Notes: generated by a model not told the origin, from the letters alone. Numbered from the stretch's first letter, positions 33,849 to 43,743 are shown. The stretch: DNA of 55,346 bases from Sulfuricurvum sp. IAE1 (GCF_004347735.1 NZ_SLTI01000024.1:1-55346); one strand, 5' to 3'. Numbers and translations: made by a program.

Positions 33849-35279
33849 TTAGCAAGAGTAGGTAGTTTTGAACTCGAACGCCGTAGGACGGGCTTCATAA
33901 GGCCACACTTGCGTTTCGAATTTGTAGTGCTGATACGTATCGATAAACAAATCGGTCATAACAGGCTTGAGGAACTCGTTGTCGCGAATCAGCGCTTCGA
34001 GTGAACCGCGAAGCGTGTGCGGCATTTGAGGGATCCCTTTTTCGCGGATTTCGTCGAGGCTGAGTTCGAAAAGGTCTTCATCCATCGGTCCTACCGGTAC
34101 CATTTTGTTTTTGATACCGTCAAGTCCTGCGAGAAGCATCGCGGTGAACGCAAGGTACGGACACGCCGTTGAATCCGGGAAGCGCATTTCGACGCGAACC
34201 GCTTTTTCACCCGCACCGTAAGGGACGCGGCAAGAAGCCGAACGGTTCTGGCTCGAATAGGTGAGGATCGAAGGAGCTTCGAATCCGGGGATCAGACGTT
34301 TGTACGAGTTGGTTGAAGGGTTTGTAAACGCCGCAACCGCACGCGCGTGGTGGAAGATACCGCCGATGTAGTGGAGCGCCGTTTCGCTCAGGTTGCCGTA
34401 TCCGCCTTCTCCGTAGAAAAGGTTTTTGCCGTTTTTCCAGATCGACTGGTGAACGTGCATACCGTTACCGTTGTCTCCGTAGAGCGGTTTTGGCATGAAC
34501 GTAACGGTTTTGCCGTTAAGGTGAGCAACCATTTTGATGACGTATTTGAGTTTCTGGACGTTGTCCGCCGCTTCGACGAGCGTACCGAAAACGATACCGA
34601 TCTCGCCCTGTCCCTGTGCAACTTCGTGGTGTCCGAGAACGACTTCAAGTCCGACCTGCTCAAGCACAAGCATCATCTCGGCGCGGAGGTCTACCATCGT
34701 ATCGATCGGAGCGACCGGGAAGTATCCCCCTTTGGTGCGTGGGCGGTGGCCTGTGTTGTAACCGTCTTTGAACGATTTACCGTCGTTCCATACACCTTCT
34801 TCAGTGTCGACTTCGTAGTACGAGCAGTTCGCTTCGTCACGAATTTTGACGTCGTCGAAGACGAAGAATTCATTTTCAGGACCGAAATACGCGACATCGC
34901 CGACACCGGCGTTGGCAAGGTGCTCAAGAGCTTTTTTCGCGATAGAACGTGGGCATTTTTCGTACATCTGGCCTTTGTAGATATCGTAAACGTCACAGAA
35001 AACGATAATGGTCGGATCGGCCGTAAACGGATCCATGAACGCCGTCGGCGCATCCGGTTTAAGAATCATATCCGAACGGTTGATCGGCTGCCACGCTTCG
35101 ATAGACGAACCGTCGAAAGGGAGGCCGTTTTCAAACATACCCGCGTTAACCGCGCTCATGCGGTACGTTACGTGGTGCCATGTCCCTTTCATATCGGTGA
35201 AGCGGAAATCGACGAACTGAACGTCGTTTTCTTTACAAAAACTGAAAAACTCGTCTACGCTGTTTACGAATTTACCCAT
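33849..35279 (-). CDS. glnA: Glutamine synthetase type I
   Basis: Assimilates ammonia to glutamine; dodecameric cytoplasmic enzyme of 476 residues. Signatures include [11 protein letters not shown] (53-63), NEFF and GNGMHVHQS (271-279), plus NRSASCRVP. The adenylylation loop that reads NLYDLP in enterobacteria is EDLFELS here, with Phe404 in place of the modified Tyr. Helicobacter GlnA is known to lack this site as well. Control by adenylylation is thus excluded. A TATACT -10 element lies on the minus strand at 35310-35315. Confidence 0.97.
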   Translation of the reverse strand: MGKFVNSVDEFFSFCKENDVQFVDFRFTDMKGTWHHVTYRMSAVNAGMFENGLPFDGSSIEAWQPINRSDMILKPDAPTAFMDPFTADPTIIVFCDVYDIYKGQMYEKCPRSIAKKALEHLANAGVGDVAYFGPENEFFVFDDVKIRDEANCSYYEVDTEEGVWNDGKSFKDGYNTGHRPRTKGGYFPVAPIDTMVDLRAEMMLVLEQVGLEVVLGHHEVAQGQGEIGIVFGTLVEAADNVQKLKYVIKMVAHLNGKTVTFMPKPLYGDNGNGMHVHQSIWKNGKNLFYGEGGYGNLSETALHYIGGIFHHARAVAAFTNPSTNSYKRLIPGFEAPSILTYSSQNRSASCRVPYGAGEKAVRVEMRFPDSTACPYLAFTAMLLAGLDGIKNKMVPVGPMDEDLFELSLDEIREKGIPQMPHTLRGSLEALIRDNEFLKPVMTDLFIDTYQHYKFETQVWPYEARPTAFEFKTTYSC

Positions 35280-35309
35280 GTATTTCTCCTGAATATTTTT
35301 ACTTACGGC

Positions 35310-35315
35310 AGTATA
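35310..35315 (-). promoter_or_regulatory. glnA promoter -10 (TATACT)
   Basis: On the minus strand TTTTTGCTATACT lies about 30 bases upstream of the glnA start, with an AGGAG-like site near the ATG. It gives glnA its own promoter separate from the PHP gene upstream. Confidence 0.45.
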
Positions 35316-35350
35316 GCAAAAATACCCCGGTTTGAGAGGGAAGAAACTGA

Positions 35351-36130
35351 TTAAAAATTAATCAATTCTCGATCACGCCCCCGGTATAGTGCGCATTTTG
35401 TGTACCCGAATCTTCGGGCGACCGCTGCCGCCTCGTCGCTGTAAAGACCTACCTGGTCGGGACGGTGGGCATCCGAACCGAACGTGATCGGAATATCGAG
35501 TTCGGCGATTTCGGCCAGCAGCGAAGGAGAAGGATACGATTCGTTGATCGGCTTCCGCCATCCCGCGACGTTGATTTCGACCGCCATGTCGGCTTTTTTG
35601 ATCGCTTTGAGCGCCTCTTTGGCCAACAGCCGTATGTCGGTTTGGGGAAGAAACTTGAAGACCTTGAGCAAATCAAGATGTCCGACAATGTCGAAACGGC
35701 CGCTCTTTGCCATCGCTTCGATCAGGCCGAAATAGCGGCGATAGACCGTATCCAGGTCCATCCCTTCGTAACGGCCGATGAATTCGGGGTTGTCAAAGCC
35801 CCAGTCGTCGATAAAATGGACGCTGCCGATCAGGTAATCGCACGGGCGTTCCAGTACCCGATCGTCCATATACCCCGGCAAATAATCGACTTCGTATCCC
35901 GCCAAAACGGTAATGCGCCCGCCGTATCGCTCCTGCGCTTCGCGTATCCACGCTTCGTAGCGGTCCATCTCCTCGAAACGCATCCGGTACTCGGGATCGT
36001 AATGCATCGGCGCATGGTCGGAAAAACCGAAATATTCGGTTCCGCACGCAATCGCCGTCTCGACGTATTCGTTCACGCTTCCCGTTGCATGATTGCACAA
36101 AACCGTATGGTTGTGAAGATCGACTTTCAT
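35351..36130 (-). CDS. PHP-domain phosphatase, histidinol-phosphatase (HisJ/HisK) type
   Basis: Metal-dependent phosphoesterase of 259 residues. The first metal motif HNHTVLCNH (His6, His8, His14) and later GHLDLLK and GSDAHRP, with further conserved His and Asp, define the PHP domain. The internal FSDHAPM is typical of HisJ-type histidinol-phosphate phosphatases. It would complete histidine synthesis, although other his genes are not adjacent. It is 71 bases upstream of glnA on the same strand and divergent from cheZ. Confidence 0.85.
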   Translation of the reverse strand: MKVDLHNHTVLCNHATGSVNEYVETAIACGTEYFGFSDHAPMHYDPEYRMRFEEMDRYEAWIREAQERYGGRITVLAGYEVDYLPGYMDDRVLERPCDYLIGSVHFIDDWGFDNPEFIGRYEGMDLDTVYRRYFGLIEAMAKSGRFDIVGHLDLLKVFKFLPQTDIRLLAKEALKAIKKADMAVEINVAGWRKPINESYPSPSLLAEIAELDIPITFGSDAHRPDQVGLYSDEAAAVARRFGYTKCALYRGRDRELINF

Positions 36131-36198
36131 TACCGTTCATCCGAAAAATTAAAGATTTATCATGCTATTATAGTGCAATTTTTTGTGAGGTTACCGTT

Positions 36199-36897
36199 AT
36201 GACGCAAGAAGAACTGGACGCATTAATGAACGGCGATATGGATTTGGACGAAACGTTCGAAGAGAGCGAAACGTCCCAACCCGATGCCGCAGAGAGCGAA
36301 GAAGCGCCCTCCGACGAACCCGATCCGCACAGCTACCGCGTATCCGCCCTTCACAGCTGGCCGCCTCCACCGCCGACGGACGACAACAAAATGGTCCATC
36401 AGCTCGACGACGTGACCAAAGAGAGCGAGCAGAAAGCGACCGAAATCTTCGATTTGATCGAAGGGATCAGCAACGATCTCGCCGACGGCGAAAAACAGAT
36501 CAAGAAAGTGGGCGGCGTATTACAGGGTAACATCGACCTTTTCGAAACCCTCAGCCAGAAATTCCCCCACGTCGACGCGTTCAAAACGCAGCTGGAGAAA
36601 AACCGTGAAGCGCAAAGCGAAGCCGACGCGATCCTCGATATGCTCCAAAACGGCGGGGACACGATCATGAACGTGATGGACATCATGCAATACCAGGATA
36701 TCCACCGCCAGAAAATCGAACGGGTCATCAACGTCATGCGCGCCCTTTCCACCTACATGAATCACCTTTTCGCCGGTAAAATCGACGATTCCAAACGGGT
36801 TACTTCCGCCGTTCACCTCCCCGGCGACACAACGACCGACGACGTCGTCAGCAGCGACGATATCGAAGCCCTGCTCGCCTCTTTCGGGAAAAAATAG
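36199..36897 (+). CDS. cheZ: Chemotaxis protein phosphatase CheZ (Campylobacterota remote type)
   Basis: Dephosphorylates CheY-P, ending the flagellar switching signal. The helical core has MQYQDIHRQKIERVINVMRA, containing the catalytic Asp-x3-Gln pattern. An acidic region and a PPPP stretch follow the N-terminus. The ends both carry CheY-binding-like peptides: EELDALMNG at residues 4-12, resembling the FliM N-terminal motif, and DDIEALLASFG at the C-terminus, as in CheZ. It has 232 residues. A TATTAT -10 is at 36166-36171. No other chemotaxis gene is in the window. Confidence 0.85.
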   Translation: MTQEELDALMNGDMDLDETFEESETSQPDAAESEEAPSDEPDPHSYRVSALHSWPPPPPTDDNKMVHQLDDVTKESEQKATEIFDLIEGISNDLADGEKQIKKVGGVLQGNIDLFETLSQKFPHVDAFKTQLEKNREAQSEADAILDMLQNGGDTIMNVMDIMQYQDIHRQKIERVINVMRALSTYMNHLFAGKIDDSKRVTSAVHLPGDTTTDDVVSSDDIEALLASFGKK

Positions 36898-37018
36898 GCC
36901 TCTCATTCCGCGGGTTCCCCGCATCGGCCTGCAAATCTGCATCTAACCCCAAATTTTCATTCTCCTTGTAACTTTTTTTCGATAAAATTCGCCCACATTT
37001 TTAACAGACGGAAAACCC

Positions 37019-38311
37019 TTGAACAAAGTCGAACTCCTCTCTCCCGCGGGCAATCTCGAAAAGCTCAAAATCGCCATTGATTACGGTGCCGATGCCGTGT
37101 ACGGCGGCGTGAGCCATTTTTCGCTCCGGATCCGTTCGGGGAAAGAGTTCGACATGGAGAGTTTCAAAGAGGGGATCGACTACGCCCATGCGCGGGGCAA
37201 AAAAGTCTACGTCACCATTAACGGTTTTCCGTTCAATTCGCAGCTGAAGCTCCTCAAAGAACACATTTCCCAGATGGCGTCACTGGAACCCGATGCGTTC
37301 ATCGTCGCGACGCCGGGGGTCCTCAAACTCGCCCACCAGATCGCTCCGCACATTCCGCTGCACCTCTCGACGCAGGCAAACGTCATGAACGTGCTGGATG
37401 CGCAGGTATATTACGACATGGGCGCGCGGCGCATCATCGCGGCGCGCGAGATTTCGCTCAAAGACCTCCAGCAGATCAAAGCCGAACTCCCCGACCTCGA
37501 AATCGAAGTTTTCGTCCACGGATCGATGTGTTTTGCCTACAGCGGGCGCTGCCTCATCTCGACGCTCCAGAGCGGGCGTGTTCCCAACCGTGGAAGCTGC
37601 GCTAACGATTGCCGTTTCCCCTACGAAATGTACGCGGCCAATCCCGAAACGGGGACGCTTTTCAAGCTCGTCGAGGACGAAGGGGTCGGAACTTACATCA
37701 TGAATTCCAAAGACCTCAACCTTGCCAGCCATATCAAGGAGATTCTGGATGCGGGGTGTGTCGATTCACTCAAAATCGAAGGACGCACCAAAGCCCCCTA
37801 TTACGCCGCGATCACCGCAAAAGTCTATCGTCGTGCGATTGACGATTATTATGCCGGGCAATTCGACGGCGAGACGTACCAGCGCGAACTGAACACGATG
37901 CAAAACCGCGGTTTCACCGACGCCTACCTCATCAACCGCCCGTTCGAGAAACACGACACCCAGAATCTCGATTTCACGATGATGATGGGGACCCACCAGG
38001 TGAGCGGCCTCGTCGATGAGAGCGGAGAGTTTTTCGAATGCAAATACAAAACCTTCCCCGGCGATGCGATGGAGCTGGTCTTCCCCGAAGGATCACCCGT
38101 CGAAGCGGTCGAGAACGACATCGGACGTATCTGGGAGGAGGAAGGGGGATGGAAAATCTCCTTCAAACAACTCCTGGCCGAAAGCGGCAAGGTGTGGGAC
38201 CAGGTCCACAGCGGCAACCTCAACCGTTTCGTCCTGCCGGCCAAATTGCCGCCGTTTACGTTTTTCCGTATTCCAGCTACCGAAGAAATGGGGGTGATAA
38301 CCAAATGTTGA
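37019..38311 (+). CDS. U32 family protein (TrhP/YegQ-like)
   Basis: Member of the U32 family, now linked to tRNA U34 hydroxylation (TrhP) rather than proteolysis. The signatures are ELLSPAGNLEKLKIAIDYGADAVY (N-terminus), EVFVHGSMCFAYSGRCLIS and GSCANDCRFPY, with the cysteines likely binding an Fe-S cluster. The 430 residues fit. The start is TTG at 37019; no ATG nearby preserves the family N-terminus. A TAAAAT -10 and short leader precede it. Confidence 0.9.
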   Translation: MNKVELLSPAGNLEKLKIAIDYGADAVYGGVSHFSLRIRSGKEFDMESFKEGIDYAHARGKKVYVTINGFPFNSQLKLLKEHISQMASLEPDAFIVATPGVLKLAHQIAPHIPLHLSTQANVMNVLDAQVYYDMGARRIIAAREISLKDLQQIKAELPDLEIEVFVHGSMCFAYSGRCLISTLQSGRVPNRGSCANDCRFPYEMYAANPETGTLFKLVEDEGVGTYIMNSKDLNLASHIKEILDAGCVDSLKIEGRTKAPYYAAITAKVYRRAIDDYYAGQFDGETYQRELNTMQNRGFTDAYLINRPFEKHDTQNLDFTMMMGTHQVSGLVDESGEFFECKYKTFPGDAMELVFPEGSPVEAVENDIGRIWEEEGGWKISFKQLLAESGKVWDQVHSGNLNRFVLPAKLPPFTFFRIPATEEMGVITKC

Positions 38312-38436
38312 GATGCCCGAAGCGAAAGCTTTCCCGGGCCGGATTGATAAGCGATCTCTTCAGGAGACAATCGGTGCGCACGCATGCGCTTTAATTGCCA
38401 GAGTTTAAAATTCACATACGAGGAAGAGAACAGACA

Positions 38437-38931
38437 ATGAAATTTGTATCAATCATCATGGGGAGCAAAAGCGATTTCGACGTTATGAAATCGTGCTCGG
38501 AAACACTCGAAGCGTTCGGCGTACAGTACGAACTGATCATCTCCTCGGCTCACCGCAGCCCGGAACGTACGAAAGACTATATCGCGAAAGCCGAAGCCAA
38601 AGGGGCGCAGGTTTTCATCGCCGCAGCCGGCATGGCGGCACACCTGGCGGGCGTTCTGGCTTCCAAAACGATCAAGCCGGTCATCGGGGTACCGATGAGC
38701 GCATCGGCACTGAGCGGTATCGACGCCCTCCTCTCCACGGTTCAGATGCCTGCGGGTATGCCGGTCGCGACCGTCGCCATCGGAAAAGCGGGAGCCATCA
38801 ACTCGGCCTATCTCGCGATGCAGATCATGGCCCTCGAAAACGAAGAACTTCGCATGAAGCTTCAGGAAGACCGCATCTCCAAAGCGAAAAAAGTGGAGAT
38901 GGATTCACTCGAAATCGAGACCATTCTATAA
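38437..38931 (+). CDS. purE: N5-carboxyaminoimidazole ribonucleotide mutase (class I PurE)
   Basis: Purine biosynthesis step converting N5-CAIR to CAIR. The motifs IIMGSKSDFDVM (N-terminus) and SSAHRSPERT are diagnostic, and the segment AAAGMAAHLAGVLAS follows. The 164 residues are typical of class I PurE. AGGAAGAG lies upstream of the ATG at 38437. PurK is not adjacent. A hairpin terminator follows. Confidence 0.97.
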   Translation: MKFVSIIMGSKSDFDVMKSCSETLEAFGVQYELIISSAHRSPERTKDYIAKAEAKGAQVFIAAAGMAAHLAGVLASKTIKPVIGVPMSASALSGIDALLSTVQMPAGMPVATVAIGKAGAINSAYLAMQIMALENEELRMKLQEDRISKAKKVEMDSLEIETIL

Positions 38932-38940
38932 ATTTTATAC

Positions 38941-38987
38941 GACTGTCCGGCGAAGCCGGATCAGTCTACTCTGACATTATCTTTTTC
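38941..38987 (+). terminator. purE terminator
   Basis: GACTG-TCCGGC-GAA-GCCGGA-T-CAGTC folds into a long, nearly perfect stem (38941-38966). A CTTTTTC run follows at about 38981. Confidence 0.7.
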
Positions 38988-39071
38988 CCCTTCTCTTAAA
39001 CCGAATCGGCTTTTCGGTACACTTTTTGCTAAACTATTCAAAAGATTACACCTATTTAAAGGCGGTTAGGC

Positions 39072-39554
39072 ATGCAGGGACATTGGATGAGTATCGACGA
39101 ATACGCGCGGCTGGCGCAAATGGACCGAAGCGAGGTTGAGACGCTGATCGTTCGCGGAAAGCTCACCACCTTCGTCGAAGACGGAAAGGTACTCATCGAC
39201 GCGACACAGGGGATGGCGGGAATCGTCCCCTCAACCCTGCATGAGCTCAGCGCGTCCGAAGCCGACGTTACGATGGGGGCCAATTTCGTCGAAAAGACGA
39301 TCGGGACCATCATCAACCTCCACGAAAAAGTCCTCGTTGCCAAAGAAGAGACGATCGAATCGATCAAGAACGAAAACGAATTTCTCAAAGAGGCCCTCGC
39401 GTCACTTCAGGAGCTCTACGAAGAAGACCGCAAAACGATCGAAACCCTCACCGAACAGCTCCGTCTCTCCCAGCAGGAGGTCGAGTTCATGCGCCGCAAA
39501 TACAAACTGATGTGGGGCAAAGTGATCGACGAGTACGGCACGGAAAAAGCGTGA
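39072..39554 (+). CDS. DUF3972 coiled-coil protein
   Basis: Campylobacterota-specific family of 160 residues. The N-terminal 45 or so residues form a helix-turn-helix-like or MerR-like DNA-binding head (MSIDEYARLAQMDRSEVETL, then a beta-hairpin). A long coiled coil (about 75-145) follows. The C-terminus reads RRKYKLMWGKVIDEYG. A transcriptional regulator or structural factor role is inference. It overlaps the next gene by 4 bases. Confidence 0.75.
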   Translation: MQGHWMSIDEYARLAQMDRSEVETLIVRGKLTTFVEDGKVLIDATQGMAGIVPSTLHELSASEADVTMGANFVEKTIGTIINLHEKVLVAKEETIESIKNENEFLKEALASLQELYEEDRKTIETLTEQLRLSQQEVEFMRRKYKLMWGKVIDEYGTEKA

Positions 39555-40408
39555 CCATCCAGCCCGAATGTATCGGGTGCATCGCCGCCCAAAGCCGTCG
39601 CGTATGCGATGCGATCCATGCCGATGAAACCCTGAGCGGCGAAATCACCCGCTATGTGGACGGGAAACTCGAAGAAGCCGATTTCTCCCTTTCACCTCCC
39701 GTTCTGGCCGCACCGCTTTATGAAGCGATGGCGCGTATCGCCGGAAAATACGATCTGTATGACGAACAAAAATGCCAGGCAACCGCGCAGGCGCGTGAAT
39801 ATCTTCCCTACCTTCGCGAAACGATCGAATCGGCTGAAGACCCGCTTACCGCCCTGCTGAAAACGGCGGTCGTCGGCAACGTCATCGATCTGGCGGCGGA
39901 AGTGAGTTTTGACCTTCACGACGCGATCAATTCGGTTTTCGACACCCCTTTTGCGCTTGATGATTCTCATGCTTTGCACCAAGCGCTTCAAAACGCGAAA
40001 ACATTGCTCTACATCGGGGACAATACGGGAGAACACATTTTCGACGCTCTCGTCATCGAAAAGCTCTCGACCCTCTATCCCGGGTGTGCAATCACCTACG
40101 CGGTGCGCGGAAATCCCATCATAAACGACGTCACGATGAAAGAGGCCCGCGAGGCTGGGTTCGAGCGCTACTGTTCCCTTTGCGACAGCGGGGTTCCGAC
40201 TCCGGGATTCGTCTACGAGCTGGCAACGCAAGAGGCCCGAAGCCTCTTCGACACGGCTGATCTGATCCTCGCCAAAGGGATGGGGAATTACGAATGCATG
40301 ACCCCACAGCGCCGGAAAGGGATCGCCTTTTTACTCAAGGTAAAATGCTCCGTTGTCGCCGCTTCGCTGGGGCAAAACATCGGCGATATCGTCTGCAAAT
40401 TCGACTGA
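39551..40408 (+). CDS. DUF89/ARMT1-type damage-control phosphatase
   Basis: Metal-dependent phosphatase family that hydrolyses harmful phosphometabolites. The DUF89 motifs are the N-terminal ECIGCIAAQSRR, then IGDNTGEHIFDALV and ILAKGMGNYECM. The protein has 285 residues. The GTG start at 39551 forms GTGA with the preceding stop, indicating translational coupling to the DUF3972 gene. The substrate is unknown. In Archaea and bacteria the CxxC subfamily I has been linked to cofactor or pyrophosphate repair; that is only analogy here. Confidence 0.82.
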   Translation: MTIQPECIGCIAAQSRRVCDAIHADETLSGEITRYVDGKLEEADFSLSPPVLAAPLYEAMARIAGKYDLYDEQKCQATAQAREYLPYLRETIESAEDPLTALLKTAVVGNVIDLAAEVSFDLHDAINSVFDTPFALDDSHALHQALQNAKTLLYIGDNTGEHIFDALVIEKLSTLYPGCAITYAVRGNPIINDVTMKEAREAGFERYCSLCDSGVPTPGFVYELATQEARSLFDTADLILAKGMGNYECMTPQRRKGIAFLLKVKCSVVAASLGQNIGDIVCKFD

Positions 40409-40409
40409 T

Positions 40410-42668
40410 TCAAAGGGCGCAGACCCGGTTTCTCCCCTCTTCTTTGGCCTGATACAAGGCACTGTCGGCACGCCCGACGACATCCTCCACACGATCGTCA
40501 TCGCGCGATTCGCTGATCCCGAAACTGCAGGTAAGCGTGTGCACCGTCTCGAAATCGTATTCGTTGATAACACCGCGCAGTTTCTCGGCTACCTGACGCG
40601 CCCCCTCTATATCGGTTTCGGGACAGACGATGATGAATTCTTCACCGCCCCAACGTCCGACGGTATCGGTCCCGCGAACGTGGCTGCGCAGGATCTGCGC
40701 GATGCTGATGAGCGTCTTGTCCCCGACTAGGTGCCCGAACGTATCGTTGATCCGCTTGAACCAGTCGATGTCGAGGATGACGACCGCATAGGGACGGCGA
40801 TGACGTTCGTAGTAGGCATGACATTCGGCCAGTTTCTCGTCGGTTTTGATCCGGTTGGGAAGCTGGGTGAGCGGATCGGTCGAAGCCATCTGCAAAAGTT
40901 TGCGGTTATAGCGTCCCAGTTCGAACTGCCTCCACATGAACAATGCAATCACCGCCAGTGCCCCAAAGCCGATTCCATACACCCAGCGATAGTCGATGGT
41001 GTCTTCGTACGTCACCGCGATGTAGCGGTTGAAAATCTTCTGCCGCTCGGCCGGAGTAATCGAATCGATCCCTTTGTCGATAATCGATTTGAGTTCGGGA
41101 TAGTCGTTTCGGATCATCATCCGAACGTCGAACATGAACTCGGTCGTTCCCGAAATTTTCAAATCGACGTACGAGTATTCGTTCATCAAAAAGGCGACGA
41201 CGGGAAGGATGTCGATCACCGCGTCAACACGTCCCGAACTGAGCAGTTTGAGTCCCTCTCGCGTGTCGTCCACCCCGACAATACGGATGGCGGGGTATTT
41301 TTTCGCGATCAGGGCAGCGATGCCGTAACCGTTTCCGATCGCGACGTTTTTCCCCTCCAACGCCGAAAGGCCCGGGAGAAAATCGATTTTTTTGTTGGTC
41401 ACGATTACGTTTGGGAAAGAGGCGTAGGGTTTGGAGAAAAGGGCGTAGGGTTCTTTGTCGGGGGAAATCGACGTCCCCAGCGTCACGTCGGCCGATTTGG
41501 TCTTGATCGCATCGAGTACGCCGTTCCATGTCAGTGCAGGGGTAAACTCGGTTTGCATCCCGCTGCGTTTGACGACAAGTGCCCAGAAGTCGGCCGCGAT
41601 CCCTTCGAGCGCGCCGCTTTGCGAACGGTAGTTGAAGGGGGGCCAGCTGAACGTAGAGGTGTAGCGTATCGTCCGCATCTGCAGCAAGGAACGCTCCTCG
41701 ATGCTCAAAGGAAGAGCGATCCGCGAGGTATCTTCGTACAAAAATCCTCTCAGCCTCTTTTCGTCCTGCGGTATCCCCATCACTTTGTAAATATCCGAAA
41801 TACGGCGGAATTTTTCGAGGTTCATGGCCCCCAGCGGCTGATTGCCCCGGTAAGCGAGCTCTTTGAGTATCTGCCCCTCGTAAACGAGGCTTGCGTACGA
41901 TTTGTTCTGAGTGTTGTATCGGGTTTTGATCAGCCTTGCGGTCTCTTCGATATGGTCGAACGCGTACTGCCATCCCTTCAGGGTCGCGGTGACGAAGGCG
42001 CGCACCCGTTCGGGGTGGTGTTTGAGTTCCTTCTCGCTGGTAAAGAGTATATCGCTGTAAAAATCGAACCCGTACTGTTCGGGATTAAGGGCGTTGGTTT
42101 CGATCCCCTTTTCTTTGAGGGTGAACGGCTCGTTCGAAATATAGCACGCCATGACGTCGGTTTTTCCGTTGGCGATGTCGATGGGATTATAACTGTGCTC
42201 GATAAATTTGAGCTCTTCCATCCGCATTCCCTGCGAATTGACCATCGCGCGAATCGCAATCGTATCCTGAAAATCCTGCGTCATCATGATCCGTTTGCCG
42301 ATCAGGTCTTTGGGACTTCGGATATTGGCTGATCGCGCGGAGAGCAACACGAAAGGGGAACTTTGAAAAATCGCCGCCAGTGCCACGACCGGTTTGCCCC
42401 TCATCCGGTCGACCAGAAGCGAGGAGCGTCCGATCCCGTATTCGGAGCGACCTTCCATCACCTCATCGATCGCAAGTCTTTTGGGATCAAAGGGGCGGAT
42501 GGAAACGTCCAGCCCCGCTTCGGCGTAAAACCCTTTTTCCTTGGCCACGTAATACCCGGCGAACTGGAACTGGTCCGCCCATTGAAGCTGCACCGAAACT
42601 CTCTCGAGTGGCTTTTGGGCATGCAAAAACGCCGCACACACTAAAAAAAGTATCCAAAAACGGATCAT
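40410..42668 (-). CDS. Diguanylate cyclase with two periplasmic solute-binding sensor domains
   Basis: Membrane sensor producing c-di-GMP. A signal peptide (about 1-17) is followed by an NMT1/THI5-like binding domain (about 20-330), an SBP_bac_3 amino-acid-binding-type domain (about 350-560), a membrane helix (about 565-587) and a C-terminal GGDEF domain with active-site GGEEF at 674-678. RxxD (Arg665-Asp668) five residues upstream is the product-inhibition site. The 752 residues start at the ATG at 42668, preceded by AGGCGGA. Two tandem ligand sensors are combined on one output. Ligands are unknown; a pyrimidine or taurine-like sulfonate for the first domain is only a guess. Confidence 0.88.
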   Translation of the reverse strand: MIRFWILFLVCAAFLHAQKPLERVSVQLQWADQFQFAGYYVAKEKGFYAEAGLDVSIRPFDPKRLAIDEVMEGRSEYGIGRSSLLVDRMRGKPVVALAAIFQSSPFVLLSARSANIRSPKDLIGKRIMMTQDFQDTIAIRAMVNSQGMRMEELKFIEHSYNPIDIANGKTDVMACYISNEPFTLKEKGIETNALNPEQYGFDFYSDILFTSEKELKHHPERVRAFVTATLKGWQYAFDHIEETARLIKTRYNTQNKSYASLVYEGQILKELAYRGNQPLGAMNLEKFRRISDIYKVMGIPQDEKRLRGFLYEDTSRIALPLSIEERSLLQMRTIRYTSTFSWPPFNYRSQSGALEGIAADFWALVVKRSGMQTEFTPALTWNGVLDAIKTKSADVTLGTSISPDKEPYALFSKPYASFPNVIVTNKKIDFLPGLSALEGKNVAIGNGYGIAALIAKKYPAIRIVGVDDTREGLKLLSSGRVDAVIDILPVVAFLMNEYSYVDLKISGTTEFMFDVRMMIRNDYPELKSIIDKGIDSITPAERQKIFNRYIAVTYEDTIDYRWVYGIGFGALAVIALFMWRQFELGRYNRKLLQMASTDPLTQLPNRIKTDEKLAECHAYYERHRRPYAVVILDIDWFKRINDTFGHLVGDKTLISIAQILRSHVRGTDTVGRWGGEEFIIVCPETDIEGARQVAEKLRGVINEYDFETVHTLTCSFGISESRDDDRVEDVVGRADSALYQAKEEGRNRVCAL

Positions 42669-42759
42669 TCCGCCTGCCTTGGTATTGGTTAGCCTTATAA
42701 TAGGGGCAATTTGATTAAGAAAGCCTTTGGGGAGCGAACAAGATGGGGACGGGTTTTGG

Positions 42760-42765
42760 TATAAT
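42760..42765 (+). promoter_or_regulatory. glyQ promoter -10 (TATAAT)
   Basis: A perfect TATAAT 33 bases upstream of the glyQ ATG, in the divergent gap with the GGDEF gene. Confidence 0.5.
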
Positions 42766-42792
42766 GGCACAATTTTTTTATCGGGATTTTCA

Positions 42793-43674
42793 ATGATTAC
42801 TTTCGGCGATCTGCTTTTGAAACTGCAACAATTCTGGAACGAACAGGGGTGCGCGGTCGTACAGCCCTACGACGTTGCCGCAGGGGCGGGAACGTTTCAT
42901 CCCGCAACCTTCCTGCGCTCTTTGGATTCCCGGCCATGGTCGGTGGCATACGTCGCGCCCAGCCGTCGTCCCACCGACGGGCGCTACGGCGAAAATCCCA
43001 ACCGCCTGGGAAGCTACTACCAGTTTCAGGTGCTGATCAAACCGAGCCCCGAAAATATCCAGGAACTTTATCTCAAAAGCCTCGAGTACCTCGGTCTTGA
43101 CCTTGCACAGCACGATATCCGCTTCGTCGAGGACAACTGGGAATCCCCGACGCTGGGAGCCTGGGGACTGGGCTGGGAAGTATGGCTCAACGGTATGGAA
43201 GTGACACAGTTTACCTACTTCCAGCAAGTCGGAGGCGTCGCCTGCGATCCCGTGGCGGTCGAAATCACCTACGGTACGGAACGTCTGGCGATGTACCTGC
43301 AGGGGGTCGATACGGTCTTTGACATCGTCTGGAGTGAAAATGCCTTCGGAAAAACCCTTTACCGCGACATCCACAAGGAAGGGGAAATCGAATTCAGCAA
43401 ATACAATTTCGAAATCGCTGATACCGCAATGCTCTTTGCCGATTTTGAAGCCAAAGCGGCCGAATGCAAACGGTGTCTGGATGCGGGGCTTCCCCTTCCC
43501 GCGTACGATCTGTGCATGATGGCCTCGCACACGTTCAACACCCTCGATGCGCGCAAAGCGATCTCGGTGACCGAACGGGCCAATTACATCCTCAAAATCC
43601 GCGAACTCGCGCGCGGATGTGCGGAACTCTACAAAGAGCAGGAAGAGGAGCGGATTCAAAGGGTCCGCTCCTGA
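42793..43674 (+). CDS. glyQ: Glycyl-tRNA synthetase alpha subunit
   Basis: Catalytic subunit of the tetrameric bacterial GlyRS. The N-terminus [15 protein letters not shown] and [19 protein letters not shown] are canonical. The motif [22 protein letters not shown] follows. Length 293 is normal. The glyS beta subunit is not adjacent, as is common in this phylum. The start at 42793 is fixed by homology; there is no strong ribosome binding site. A hairpin with CGGGCA/TGCCCG follows the gene. Confidence 0.97.
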   Translation: MITFGDLLLKLQQFWNEQGCAVVQPYDVAAGAGTFHPATFLRSLDSRPWSVAYVAPSRRPTDGRYGENPNRLGSYYQFQVLIKPSPENIQELYLKSLEYLGLDLAQHDIRFVEDNWESPTLGAWGLGWEVWLNGMEVTQFTYFQQVGGVACDPVAVEITYGTERLAMYLQGVDTVFDIVWSENAFGKTLYRDIHKEGEIEFSKYNFEIADTAMLFADFEAKAAECKRCLDAGLPLPAYDLCMMASHTFNTLDARKAISVTERANYILKIRELARGCAELYKEQEEERIQRVRS

Positions 43675-43683
43675 TCTCCCGGC

Positions 43684-43708
43684 CGGGCATTTCATCCTGC
43701 CCGAAAAC
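43684..43708 (+). terminator. glyQ terminator
   Basis: CGGGCA and TGCCCG flank an 8-base loop about 10 bases behind the glyQ stop, followed by AAAACTC. The U-run is poor. Confidence 0.5.
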
Positions 43709-43731
43709 TCCCCCCACGTTTAAATTTTAGC

Positions 43732-43737
43732 TACAAT
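43732..43737 (+). promoter_or_regulatory. recD2 -10 element, candidate leaderless promoter
   Basis: TACAAT begins 12 bases upstream of the recD2 ATG, with CGCCCC between. The geometry is identical to ribA, and there is no ribosome binding site. Confidence 0.5.
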
Positions 43738-43743
43738 CGCCCC

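Noticed and set aside
33659-33898. 79-codon minus-strand frame in the pckA-glnA gap
   Set aside because: Overlaps the glnA end and the terminator; no ribosome binding site or domain.
40731-42332. 533-codon frame antisense to the GGDEF gene
   Set aside because: Shadow of the cyclase; low-complexity His/Val/Asp-rich composition typical of mirrored codons.
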